64,000 bases of DNA from Asterella californica (Eukaryota; Streptophyta; Marchantiopsida; Marchantiales; Aytoniaceae): contig JAYKYS010000008.1 in the NCBI GenBank assembly GCA_036924285.1, positions 17,717,001 to 17,781,000 on the forward strand, read 5' to 3'. The translations under genes and the position numbers were made by a program. Positions 35,002-46,700 of this stretch are shown here, in pieces; position 1 is the first letter of the stretch, and each line of letters begins with the position of its first letter. The notes beneath the pieces are model-generated. The model was not told where the DNA came from and ran no database searches. It saw nothing but the letters and a program-made list of their open reading frames with translations.

Positions 35002-35640
35002 ATGGATTGCAAGAGCGGAAGTTCTTCTACTGCCTCTACGGTTGGAGCATCAACATCTACTGCTGCACCTTCAATTGTACCTACGTCTTCTGCAGGAGCT
35101 GCGGCATCGGGTTTGGATACTGCTCAGATATTGAAGACGCTTGCTGCCTTGGTCATCAACATCCGATCATCGGAGGGGATGAGTTAAAATCTACGAAGGC
35201 TTTGTAGGCGATTGTGAATAGGTGTGCAAGATTTGAAGGTAGAGATGTCTCCAAGTATCTTCGTGAGTACAGAGGAGAGATAGAGCTTGTGAGAGTGACG
35301 GATGCGGAGATGATTAACAGTTTTGAGTTGGTTGTGATTCTAGAGAGATCAAGTCAAAGATGTACAGAGAAGATATCTTGGTGTTTGGTCGAGTTTTGAG
35401 CGACCTCTCCGAGAGAAATTTCTTGAAGAGGATTTTGGAAGAGTTACCAGGAGGACGTTTTTGGATTAGATTGAGCAACAACCTGGTCGTAGGATGGGAT
35501 TGAATGAGCTGTTGAGAGAATTCGATCGGAGATACCGATAGCTTTCAACGCTATCGTGTCAGATATTGCGTGAAAGATGTCCAGGAAAACACGAGGTTCT
35601 TGGCTGTGGAGATGTAGTGTGTTGAACAGAGACAAGAAAG
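35002..35640 (+). pseudogene. Ty3/gypsy gag relic
   Basis: ATG 35002 opens a Ser/Thr/Ala-rich segment (SGSSSTASTVGAST, about 61 codons). After a stop, the same strand reads FEGRDVSKYLREYRGEIE and AEMINSFELVV (35229-35335). This resembles the gag core of plant gypsy elements (F-x-G-x-N/D-x-x-x-(F/Y)LRxY...). Around 35500-35545, ELLREFDRRYRQLS follows. Protease, reverse transcriptase and integrase are missing beyond this point. The element is truncated here. Confidence 0.55.
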
Positions 35641-35649
35641 AGACAAACA

Positions 35650-36754
35650 CGCACGAAAACGAACGTCGTAATATATACTAACTCTCAATGTATATACACT
35701 GTCGGTTCTTTAACCCTAAGAATACAGAACTGAGAAACAGACCAAGCGGTCTGCAATGTGCTTCAAAACCCCTAAAACGAGCCCCTGAATCACAACCTAG
35801 ACGCAAAATCACCGATGCGTAGTTCAAAGTAAGAGAAACTTCCCTTTGTTAACAAAAAGAGTTGCACCAGCATCACACGATTCAAACCCAAGTCCAAACA
35901 GCATCCATGTACAAGCTCTTAGCTAAAGCTAGCTACCACAAGCTGTACATAACCAACCAGAACTCTAACGAACTCAAAAGGACAAAACTCGTACCAAAAA
36001 ATTTGAAAAAGACCTATTTGAGAACTTTCTTCTTTCTCCTAACGGTCTTCAGATGTCGATAGGGTCTTTTTCCCTGACTCCGTTGGTCCAGAAAACCTTC
36101 AGATCCGACTCTCAACAGCCGAGATATCTCCGACTTTGGGTCGCTGGTGACCGAACCTTGCAAAACTCCTCCTTGCGGCTTAAAACCGCACACATCGCTC
36201 AAACGGATTGCCTGATCTGATATCCATCTTCTGTGATATGTAGATCTAGCTACCCTAAACCCAACGAGACTCCAAACAAGTCGTTTGGAGTTCCCTTTGC
36301 AAAACCGCGCAAGAAATTTGGCCGTAGGTTGCAAAAACTGATGTAAATCGACTCTCTGCGGCTCAAAATCGCTCACCACACCCAAACCAACAATCCAATC
36401 CACACATGGTCTTCTCTTATGCATAGATGAAGACTCCCTGATCGCGTAGGCATCAAGAACAAAGAGCTTGGTTCACCGATCGCGAAGAACAAACCAATCT
36501 CAGATCGTAGACGAACAAAAATCTGACGTAAGCGCTTCCCTACGAGCCAATTTCACTCAGAACTCCCAAACCCCCCAAATGAAACTTCGTATCGTCTTCA
36601 ATTTCCTGAAAAACTCGTTGTTTTTATCCTAATTGATCTAAGGACAGCAAGTTTAGACTCCGGAACGGTTTGAACGGTCCAACTCTCCTTCATAGATCAC
36701 TGAAGCTCTCCAAATCTTTTTCTCACGTCTTAATTTCTCTCAAAACACATCTCT
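35650..36754. other. uncharacterised, LTR-like stretch
   Basis: It follows the broken gag. A minus-strand frame of 136 codons (36424-36014) has no recognised domain. TATATACTAAC and TGTATATACAC near 35670-35700 could be promoter-like. The style resembles an LTR, but no second copy is in the window. Confidence 0.25.
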
Positions 36755-36978
36755 CGATTCGTCTCTTCACGAACCGTCTTAACCCACACGTAGCCTGCAC
36801 AGATCTGAACCCAATGACACCTTGCGCGCATGCATTTGACTTCTCAATTCTCCAAAACGTCTACCACGATCCGTCTCTTCACAAACCGTCTTAACTCACA
36901 CGTGTAGCCTGCACAGATCCGAATCCAATGACTCCTTGTGCGCATGCATTGGACTTCCTAGTTCTCCAAAACGTCCAC
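36755..36978. repeat. 112-bp tandem duplication
   Basis: Units start at 36755 and 36867 with CGAT(T/C)CGTCTCTTCAC and share CGCATGCATT(T/G)GACTTC and CTCCAAAACGTC. Divergence is about one base in ten. Confidence 0.85.
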
Positions 36979-37130
36979 CAACAAGTCGTAAAACCAAGCT
37001 AGTCCCTTAAGTAGCCCCTTTATGGCAGTCACAGTACATACAAGTTTTCTCCAATAATGAGGAAGTAGGTCCCTTGCGTCCTTAGTATAGCGCTTGAAGC
37101 CACAAATACCCAGTCAGCAGAGTAAACTAG

Positions 37131-37620
37131 GGCTTTAGCTTGATTTTCCTTTCTTTCGCGTCGTGTAACTTCTCCACTAGGCGTCCAAATGAAGTAGACA
37201 AGATGCCCATGGAAAGCTGACAATGAGCTCTACCCGTCGATGCGATGAAAGTGAAGATCCGAAGTCGTGCCAAAAGTCCGTAAGCTGAGGCCTAGCTTGT
37301 TTTATCCATCTTTCGAGTCTTGTAACTTCTCCACTAGGCGTCCAAAGGAAGTAGACGAAGTGCCTATGGAGTGTTGACAAAGAGCTCTATCCACTGATGC
37401 GATGAAAGTGGAGATCTGAAATTGTGCCAAAAGCTCGTAAGCTGGGGTCTAGCTTGTCTTCTCTATCTTTCGAGTCTTGTAATTTCTCCACTATGCGTCC
37501 AAACGAAGTAAACGAAATGCTTATGGAGTGCTGACAAAGAGCTCTATCCACTGATGCGGTGAAAGTGGAGATCCGAAATTGTGCCAAAAGCCTGTAAGCT
37601 GAGGTCTAGCTTGCTTTTCC
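37131..37620. repeat. 157-bp tandem repeat, three copies
   Basis: TGTAACTTCTCCACTAGGCG recurs at 37164, 37321 and 37478 (slightly changed in the third). The units also share AGAGCTCTATCCACTGATGCG and TGTGCCAAAAG. Period is exactly 157 between all three. It borders the copia relic on its left side. Confidence 0.9.
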
Positions 37621-38006
37621 CATGAGTGTCTTTGGAGCTACAAGCATCGAAGTCTAAATTTTAGGTAGGAGCCGGTCCACGACACGACATCGCTCAAATG
37701 CATAACCTTAGATGCAAGAAGGACAGAGCTTTTTTTGCAAGCCATCGATGAGACTACAACAGATCGATTATGCTTCATGTTAGCAGATCGATCGGCTGAA
37801 AGAGATGTTACTATGGATTGAGAGAGACTTGAGGACGCCGTGGCTGTTCTAACAAGACAGAGACGAGGGAGAGTGGCTGTAGGAGGACGACAGCTTGCAG
37901 AAGTGATCACTCAACTTTATGCTGCTCTCGGTTGTTATCTCGACCGCAGTCTCTCTAATGCCAGTTCTATGATTAAATACCATTCTCTAGAAGATTACTT
38001 CAATCC
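37621..38006. other. short stretch left of copia reverse transcriptase
   Basis: The reverse transcriptase stops abruptly at 38007. The sequence here has no RNase H or YVDD motif. A 90-codon minus-strand frame (37910-37638) has no recognised domain. Confidence 0.3.
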
Positions 38007-38575
38007 TCAAAGTGTATGAAGTAGCCTGCACACTTTACCAGTTCCTAGGGCGTTGCCAACCATGTAGATCTCTTTGTTCAACGTCCCGTTCAAAAATGTT
38101 GTCTTCACATCCATCTGATGAACGTAGAGGTTGTGTTGAGCTGCGATTGCTAGTATCAATCGCACTGATTGCACATGGACCATCCGAGAGAAGGTGTTAG
38201 TATAGTCGAGCCCATACACTTGAGTGAATCCTGGGGCTACCAACCGTGTCTTGTATTGGATGATAGACCCATCTGAATTCAGCTTCAACTTGAAGGTCCA
38301 CTTGTTGGTTATGGACCTTCGTCCGTGTGGTAAGTCTGTGAATGTCCACATACCGTTCTCCTCGTGGGACTTGAGCTCTTCGGTGATGATCACGGACCAT
38401 CGAGCAGCGTTAGAGATGATAGAGCATCTTGGTAGGAGTTGAGCTCCATCGGGACTGATCTCAAAGTCATCCTCAAGGCACACTTCTTATTTGTTCGTGC
38501 CTTCGAGATCAAAGTCCTAGCGTCATAAACTTCAGCTGGATTGCAGTTAAGAGGTTGGGACTGAGTGTTGATCAT
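38007..38575 (-). pseudogene. copia reverse transcriptase, front part
   Basis: The minus strand encodes EELKSHEENGMWTFTDLP, GRRSITNKWTFKLKLNSDGS, YKTRLVAPGFTQVYGLDY, RLILAIAAQHNLYVHQMDVK and TFLNGTLNKEIYM. This is the usual order at the start of the copia reverse transcriptase domain (RVT_2), including MDVKTAFLNG (here MDVKTTFLNG), which holds the first catalytic Asp. It ends at KVCRLLHTL where the family continues YGLKQ, so the YVDD part and RNase H are missing. It belongs with the gag at 42.3 kb on the same strand. Confidence 0.85.
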
Positions 38576-38699
38576 TGAAGTGGTGGTGGTGCTTGGATCT
38601 CAGTGGGAAGAGATGATGCAATCTCAATCTCACTTGAGTGCGGTGGTGGAGAGTGCGGTGGTGAACAATGTAGGTATGAGTATAGCGTGCTCATATTTT

Positions 38700-39188
38700 C
38701 TACATCAGTACTATGTATGGCTCGGACGGAGAAGATAAATTCATAGTAAAATAAGTTGAAAAGAGATATCGGCTGTGCGATTGTGGACTGCTGGTAGATG
38801 AGCTAGCCACATATTGAGTTGGTGTGTGATATGTGTCTCCGTCAACTCCTCCTCCTTCATATCTCACCGAGAGGAGAGGAGGAACAGGACCCGGAGCAAG
38901 ACTACTGTTTGAAGGATGACCGGAGCCGAGGTCAATGAAAGGACCGAAGACGAGAGGTGGAACAAAAGGAGGTAGAACAGACGAACTCAGAGGAGGAAGA
39001 GTAGCACCCACTGAAGGGATAGGGGCTGGATCTGAAGGAGGAGGATGGTGATGAAAGAAGTGCACATCATTCTGAATTGCATCCTCGCTGATAGCAGCGA
39101 GAGCAGGGTTGGGAAGGGATAATGTCGATTCAACACTTGGCACCTCGCTCTGTGCATGCCATGCATCTGATTCAGACTCATTGTCCAC
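38700..39188 (-). pseudogene. copia linker between integrase and reverse transcriptase
   Basis: A 162-codon open minus-strand frame rich in Pro, Ser and Asp (FFHHHPPPSDPAPIPSVG, SSTSSPQSHSRYL). Low-complexity Pro/Ser stretches are normal between integrase and reverse transcriptase in copia polyproteins. It lies in the right order before the reverse transcriptase on the same strand. A motif-free region, so the call rests on position and composition. Confidence 0.45.
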
Positions 39189-39199
39189 TCTCGTCAGTC

Positions 39200-40500
39200 C
39201 TGCAACAATATCCTACATAGACGACAAGTCCATCACACCTATCTCTATCTACTACCTATCTCTATCTCTACCTACTCTCTATAAGTCCATCACTCGTCCG
39301 TGCTTCGCTTATCTCACATTTGTCACCCCCACTGTCGACCTCTGGCACAGACGGCTCGACTATATCAGTCTTTCTCTACTTGATTAACTTCGCGCCATCA
39401 GTTTATTCTTGGCTTAATTTTGCCCACCATTCACGATTGCACTTGCATCTTGTGTTTGCATGACAAGCAAGCTCGCACAAAATTTCCACGTGCTGTCACT
39501 AGCCGCGCTACTGAAATTCTTGAAATCGTCCATTCTGACATCAGTGGTCACATTTTCCCTTGCATCTTTTCCGGCTATGAGTACTTCATGACCATGACAC
39601 ATGACTACTTTGTCTATATAGTTGTCTGTCTGCTACACTACAAGAGCGACTGCTTCACAATCTTCAAGGAGTTTCACACATTGCCGAGTGTCAGACTGGC
39701 AAGAAACTCAAGATCTACGCTCCGACAACGGTGGTGAGTTTCGATCTACTCTCTTTGATGCATATTGTCAAGAACATGACATCCAATACCAGATGACCGT
39801 CCTTGACACTCAGCAGAACGAGATAGTTGAACGTAAAAACCGCACCCTCATGAACTCTATCCGAGCTATGATGTTTTCAGCAGGATTAGACAAACAGTTT
39901 TGAGGTGAGACTATTACCTGCATCACTTATATTTTGAATCCTTGTCTCACCAAGGCCATCGATCCTGCCACTACTCCTTTTGAGCTATGGCATGGTCGCA
40001 AGCCTCCCATTTCACATCTTCGAGTCTTTGGTTGCACAATTTTTGCTAACATTCATGAGACTCACTGCTCTAAGTAGATAGTCACTCTGAGTGCATCCTT
40101 CTTTACTACAGTCATCAAAGCAAGGCATATCGTCTCCAGTGCAAATCTGACAGTCATACTTTTATTTCTCGTGACGTTATCTTTGATGAGGAAGAGAAAA
40201 ATCTCGTGAAAAATCTCTACACAAAGGACATGCAAAAGAAGAATCGGTTGGAGAGAGAAGTCCTTCGAAAGAAGGACTTATATGAAAAAGTACTTCTTTC
40301 GAGCAGTACTCCGGACATAGGGGAGGAGGCCGCTACCACCCTCTTTTCGGAAGAGATAGGAGGGGGCGGAACTCGAGGACAGCGCCCTTCCAGGATTGGA
40401 GGCAGTGCTTCTATTCGGGAGTCTCCTAAGGAGACGAGAGGCGTGACCTCCAAGGCGAGGTCCATCTCTTCCATGAAGTGAGGAGGGGTTGGACGCCTCT
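39200..40500 (+). pseudogene. copia integrase and linker, inverted relative to its neighbours
   Basis: The plus strand carries the pre-integrase motif LWHRRLDYISL (39340). The integrase core follows: HSDISGHIF with the first Asp, SDNGGEFRSTLF with the second (about 39719-39741) and NEIVERKNRTLMNSIR with the Glu. Then come KQF-TGA-GETITCITYILN, ATTPFELWHGRKP and LRVFGC. ISRDVIFDEEEKNLVKNLY (40165-40220) is the typical passage into the linker. Between the two Asp residues at least two frameshifts occur. TGA at 39901-39903 replaces a Trp usual in KQFWGEA. Gag, pre-integrase part and reverse transcriptase of the same type sit on the other strand on both sides. All three catalytic residues are visible, but the frame is broken. 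Confidence 0.8.
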
Positions 40501-40856
40501 TCGTCCCACGAGGTGGGAGTGTCGACTCTCTCATTGAGAGACGCACCGGTTGGATGACGGTCCTAGATTGAAGAGCATCCCAAGCTTGGGGGGCACAAAT
40601 CGTCCTTGTGATGATCCGTCCCTTCCTTGAAGTCCAGCTGCTGCTCGACAGCAGCCGCGATTGGAGAAGGACACGCCGCATGAGACGACGTGCCGCGAGA
40701 TACACCCATGGAACAGTGTCCTTCTTGGAGAAGGATTGGTCATTGTGATCAATCATCATGAGAGTCATGGATCGTCATGTGTTGATCCGTGCCTACGGGT
40801 AATGAGAGACTTTGGATTGTGTTCGACTGCGTGGAGGGGTGCAAAGACAGTATGAG

Positions 40857-41147
40857 CTATGGTCGACCACCACGGCCACCTCCTGAACCCCCCGATCTTT
40901 TTCGAGAGTGAGTTTCAGGGGGCATTGTTGGAAGCAAGGATTGAGAGTGCTTTGCCTGCAGTTGTGCATGGTGTGCTTGCGGGAGGTGTGAGGTGTGCGC
41001 AAGAATGATGGACGAGTCCAGTAAATAGAGATCGTTGCTTAGTGGACATGAGGCAATTGGATGTCTGTTTTTGTTCTCTAAATAGCAAGCACCATTACCA
41101 ATTATGCACCATCTACCCTTGGAGTCAAACATTCGAACTGAAAACAA
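40857..41147 (-). pseudogene. copia protease/pre-integrase fragment
   Basis: The minus strand reads MFDSKGRWCIIGNGACYL and PLSNDLYLLDSSI. In copia polyproteins such a block (F-D-x-K-G...G...N-x-L-Y-x-L-D) stands between protease and the LWHRRLGH motif. The frame then runs into a low-complexity tail (SGGSGGGRGG). At 40857 the element is interrupted by the inverted integrase block. Confidence 0.5.
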
Positions 41148-41499
41148 ATTCTTTCGTAGTGCAAGGTGTGCAAGACATCCTTAATTAAGACGTTTTCACT
41201 GTTGAGGAGTTTAACTTCAACTCACCGTGACCTTCAATTTGAACTATAATGTCGTCACCTAAGACAATATGATCTTGAAGAGCATTTTGTTCAGTGTACT
41301 AACAGAATTGATAGCGATCGAATGTTATGTGATGGATGACGCCGGTGTCAACATATTAGTGATGATCCACAACTCGAGGTGCAAATTCGTTGTCGAGCTG
41401 GGTCATCAGTACTCGCCTAGTGTTGTTGTTGTTGTTGTTGTTGCACTGACGGTTTTTCTGATTGCGAGATCGCTGATTTTGATTATGATTCCCGTCTTG

Positions 41500-42322
41500 T
41501 TGTTGAGGTTGACTGGGCGGAGCGCTACTGCTTGAGGTTTGGTTTGGGCAATTATGGACACGATGTCCAATTAAATTGCACCCAAAACATTGAATGTTGG
41601 AATCTGGTGGTCGCTTCTTAGGCTGATTTCATCCGGAACGGTTGACGTTCTTGCCTTGCTTTGTCGATTGTCTGTTTCCTGCAAACAATGCGGTCAAAGG
41701 TTCGTGTTGCATTCTTCGACGAAAGGTTTCTTCGGTGAAGAAACAAGATGAGATCTTGTGACATCAAGTTGGTGTTGCATCTCATCAAATCCATCACGTC
41801 GAGCAGTTGTTCACACTCATGAAGAGCAACTGCTCATCATGAGTGTGAGCAATTGCTCTTGTGCGCCTACTTGTACACCTGCAGACGCCAACTGCTCGAC
41901 GATGCATTTGAAAGTGTTTACATGCGATGTGACTGTATTGTTCGTCCTCATCTTGAGGATTCGCAGCTTTTCTTTCAAAAATGCATCTGGGTCATTGTGT
42001 CTTGCGTGACAAAGTTAGAAGTCAATGTGTTTCATGCATTGGTAGCCGAACGGCAAGAAATAATGTGACTGATAACAATGTTCTCGCAACACTAGTTTAT
42101 CATCATGAGAGCATTCTTGCTATGACGATCCTACTCCGCAAAGCTACATGCTCCGGTCGCAGGTAGAGGATTACCGGGAGTGACAAGTGATCGAGGTACA
42201 CTATCATCGACAATTCCAAAGACGTCTTTCGCGTCTAACTGGAGCTTCATCTTGGATTTCCAATATGTGAAGTACGTCCCATCGAACTTCGTCCAACCTT
42301 TCGCGTTGAACGTGTTCGACAT
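41500..42322 (-). pseudogene. copia gag with zinc knuckle
   Basis: ATG 42322 opens WTKFDGTYFTYWKSKMKLQLD and KDVFGIVDD, the front of copia Gag (F-x-G-x-N/Y-Y-x-x-W). Further along, at 41548-41591, CFGCNLIGHRVHNC is a complete CX2CX4HX4C zinc knuckle. Between them several stops and frame changes occur. It stands at the proper distance behind the primer-binding site at 42489-42500 on the same strand. Confidence 0.75.
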
Positions 42323-42488
42323 CGCAGATGTGTCGCTGAACTACTAAGATTCTATTGAGCGCTGCGATCGTCTGAGCGAGGAGCGTCCTCCACGCTTAGC
42401 AATCAAGGTGTCCCTTGATTGCTCTTTCATCTATGCCTAGGGTCTACATGAAACCTACGTTATTGTGCTGGGAAAATAACAACCCGAA

Positions 42489-42500
42489 CCTCTGATACCA
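42489..42500 (-). other. copia primer-binding site (initiator tRNA-Met type)
   Basis: The minus strand reads TGGTATCAGAGG, one base off the usual TGGTATCAGAGC complementary to initiator tRNA-Met. It precedes the copia gag at 42322 and marks the end of the left LTR, which would lie to the right (42501 onward) but is not clearly bounded. Confidence 0.75.
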
Positions 42501-43729
42501 TATAGAAACAAGTCGCTACGCATGCAATGGAATTGCAAGGGCTATGCGTTTGCAAGACCTCACAATCCTAGAAGGTGAAATCTGTGAAGGTGAATGTTAA
42601 AAATGAAATCCATCTCATCTTAGAGTCGTAGAAAGTGATATATGTGAAAGTATAATTCTAGAGATGTGGATGAATGTTAAAAAAATGATGAAAATTAATA
42701 TAGTCTTTGAAAGCCATGATAAAATTATCTTCAGATACTGAAAAAAGTAGTTTATAATTTTATGTGAGTCAAAATGGGCATCTTTCAACATGTCTTCATA
42801 AACTGGTAGTAACCTATCTGCATCTTTTATGCAAATATGTACTTGTGAATCTTCGGATCATTTTGAAGTGATCTTAAGACTGTCTTTGGATGTATGATAA
42901 TATAGAAGTTGATGAGTGTTTGGACCGATTCAGAGGTAGTGATTTGTTGCAACTGCAGAGAAAAACATTTAGAAATATTGTGGAGGTTAGGAAAGATAAT
43001 TTCAGACTGTGTCATTACATACATTTCAAAATTTATAGAAGTTAAGAAAAGATACATAAATGACATTGTACTAGTTTTGATTTTGTGTATGATGCAATTA
43101 TTGTTAGGAAATTATGAAGGACTATATGATGTCAGAATTGTTGAAATTAGCTTTAATTTGATGCATATGAATTTATATTAAATGGTTCGATGAGCGTATG
43201 AAGAAAATAAATAGACTAATTTGTTTAGCTACATGAGAATATATTAACATATGATGATAGTTGAAATGAAAAAGTATACAATGGAGAATTTGAGAGATGT
43301 TGTGAAGATTATGTACATTGGAATATCAATAATATATAAGATATGCAAGAAATGTATAGAATGATTTGAATGTTGAGGTCGTCTTGAGAACAATGATGAA
43401 TCGTAACTGCGAAATAAAACATTTGGAATATTATGGATGTTAGAATGAACATGTTTATATTATATTCAACAATTATGAATGCACACATTTAGGAATTTTG
43501 TAAAGTCAATAGCTCATGACATGATGATGATTTACAATTTATATAAAAAATAATTGTTTTCAAGAAATGTAAAAGAGAATACCTTGTTTCGCAAGTGTTG
43601 AAAATCTCTTGAATCTGAAATATATGGTCATGAACATCACTCGTATAGCTCGATTGATGAGTACACGAAGAAAAGAAGATTGGATTTGTTTTTTCACGTA
43701 AATGAGAACATATTAACATGTGATGGCTT
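42501..43729. other. AT-rich flank between copia and Helentron
   Basis: The first 100 bases may be LTR remnant. The rest is AT-rich with recurring but weak blocks (for example AACATTTAGAAATATTGTGGAGGTTAG-like at 42967 and 43421). It probably includes the 3' noncoding part of the Helentron. Terminal structures could not be fixed. Confidence 0.35.
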
Positions 43730-46700
43730 TTTATAGAGAATAAAAATAGGATCATGATCTGTCTAATAAGCATGTGATGATGAAGAGAGATTTTTGTATT
43801 GAGGAATGTTAGTCCATATTTGATCTAGATTTGAACCGTATTTTGTGGTTGATTTTGTAAAAGTTGGAAAAAAGTTGAATGAATTCATGAAAGATGCGAA
43901 AGATGTAGTTTTATGATCATCAATTTTGAGCAGATCAATATTGAAATCTCCTATGATTATCGTGGGATAATCCTTAGGTATGTTTTGAATAATGGTAGTA
44001 AAATTGATCAAAAATTCATCGACATGCATACGAGGAGATTTGTATACAACTATGATATGAATTGCATGACGAGTTAGAATGTTGAAATCTGCAGAAATTA
44101 TTTCCATGTTATGAGTTCCAAAAATATTATGCCCCGAGAGTTGCATTGTGTTTCGATATGTTAGTAGCAAACCTCGACTTGTGTGCGTATGTATATATTG
44201 AAAGCGTTCGATGTCTATGAAATACGGAACAGAAGTAAGATTTTGTGTAAGTGTCTCACTGAAGCACAAAATATCAGATAGTTGTAAATTATGATCTGCT
44301 CGAACATCAAGGTGATGTTTTATTAATGATCTTGTATTTAGAAATTGTATGAGCATGTAAATGGAAGATGAGATATTCATTTGAAGATCATGGATGTGGA
44401 ATTGCCACGATGATTTAAGTTTCAACCATTCCATTTCGAGAGTGACTCTGCTGTCTACAACTATATGACGATGCTCGATCGATTGTAATATACGTAAGTG
44501 CTTAGGATTTTTCACTTTGGATAATGCAGTGTATGTCAATCCGTGTCAATTTATTTGCTTAGGACTGAAAGCTACTTGATGCATGGTCAATCCTTGCGAT
44601 CTGTGGATAGTTCGTGCAGATGCTTGTTGAACAGAGAGTTGTGTTCTAGTGATCTTATGTTCTTTGGTATATTTATTGATTGGAAATTGTTGTGAAATTC
44701 TCATAATGGGCGTCCAAGATGGATTAATGTTAATGGAATAAAAATGTTTTTGTTTGTTCCTCGTTTGTGTTTCAATCTTTGGATCAAAAAATTGGATCCA
44801 AATGATTTGATCATCGTTATATGTTGTTGTGGACATGAAAATCCCATCGCTTCCATTGGTGAGTCCATCTCGTGTGTTATAATTATAACATAGTTCTACT
44901 AACATGGTAACTTTTAGAGATAAAATACTGTGTAATCCAGCTGTATCTTTTGGATTTATTGATATCTTAAATCTTTTCGATATAACAGAAGAAAAATGAT
45001 CTTTTGAATGGAATAAATATTCATTCCCATCAGTTGTACTAAATACATGTTGATTATGAGGTTTCGTATCTTTGTTAGTGTAAAATAAATGAGGTATATC
45101 GTTTGGTTTAGAATACATTTTTTGATAAGTTGAATTTAAATAATGTAGATCAGAAGATGTTTGTTGGTTGATGCGAATACGATTCAAAATTTGTATAAAA
45201 CCTGTATTGTTCTGATGCATAGGTTGAGTCAGTTCATAGTGTTTGAAAAATGAAGACCATATGTTAGTGGTAATATTTTGAGAATAAATATTAGAAGACT
45301 GAAAAATGCATGTATCTTGAACAGGTTGTACTTGATAAAAATCACCGCAAACAATTATATCTATGCCACCGAATGGAAGGTTGAAATTCTGAGTTATTTG
45401 TTGTAGTCTTTGGTTTATGTAAGAGAACATTCTTACGCCCACCAGAGAGATTTCGTCTATCACTAATAATCTTAATTGACTATAATATTTGATGTATTTA
45501 TCCAATCGATCTGGACTTAATTTTGACACGTTCATATCGTAAGAGTCTTTAGGGATCGCTAAGGCACTATGAATAGTCATTCCTTGTATGTTATATGCAG
45601 CTCGTCCTGTGTATGTTATCTTCAAAACTTTTATTTGTTCGGGATCATTAAACCTGGATTTATCATCTTCGTATATCCATGACAATCCTTGTATAATTTT
45701 TAATAAGGTGAATGTTTTACCGGTTCCTGCTTCTCCCGTAAGAAATAAATGGATTGGTTCATGTGGAAAGTGTTTTTTTTATACATACAATCATTGAAGA
45801 TTAGCTTTTGTTGTTTGTTCAATTGACGTAACTCAACACAAAATGATTCTATTGGTATTAGAGGATCTTTGATCGGGAAGGTTTCTTCACGATTCGTAGT
45901 CTTAGAAGTACATTTAAGAGTAGTTCGTTGCATTAAGTCGACATTGTCCAAATCCAAATTGCTCGAATCCTGTTCCGATTCGCTTTGTTCGTTATGATAT
46001 TCTCTTATTTCTTCAAGTTCTACCACCTCATCCTCAAATTTCTTCCAATCCTCGTTTACTTCGACCGTATTGTACTTAAAAGTATATAAATTTTGTAACA
46101 ATAGAATATGTGATTTATGTCTATTATATGTATTTTCCCATGTTTCAATTGAATCTTTAATGTTGTTCTCGTCGTAAAGAAAAGGGACATATAACATCAC
46201 TTGCTCTCTGAAATAGTCTTCCGGTTGTTTATATTGGTCGAAATATATCCATCGAACGATTTTAGATTTTCTCAATCTTCTATTTTGTGAAGTATTAAAC
46301 TTGGCTACGAATTCTATCAAAGCCATTGAATTTGTTTGCAGATGTTGTGGACGTCGTGCATACTTATCTATGATGGATGATAATCCTATGTTTGTTGAAG
46401 AATCATCTTCAGAAGATAGTTGTTTGGAACTTTTGAGGAGGAAGGTTCGATCGGATGGACTACTAGTGTCTATGAATTGAAAAGAACGAGAAGCATGATA
46501 CAAAGGTAATTTTAAGATTGTATAGATGGCTAATTGAGCCGAAACTTGTCTGGAATTCAAGAATGCATTGCCTAACTTTTTTATCCGTGTGGTTACTTCT
46601 TGATTTTCCTCGGTACATTTCTTGTTAATTTTCTTCATCTCATTCGTTATTGTATTGTCTACTTTTGTTAGATACGAGGTACAATATTGTGCCGCAGCAT

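Noticed and set aside
36014..36424. A 136-codon minus-strand frame
   Set aside because: It lies in repeat-like sequence behind the broken gypsy gag and has no protein signature.
40217..40768. A 183-codon minus-strand frame, one of the longest in the window
   Set aside because: It lies opposite the copia integrase linker, whose plus-strand reading continues naturally from the integrase (FDEEEKNLVK). The minus frame has no motif.
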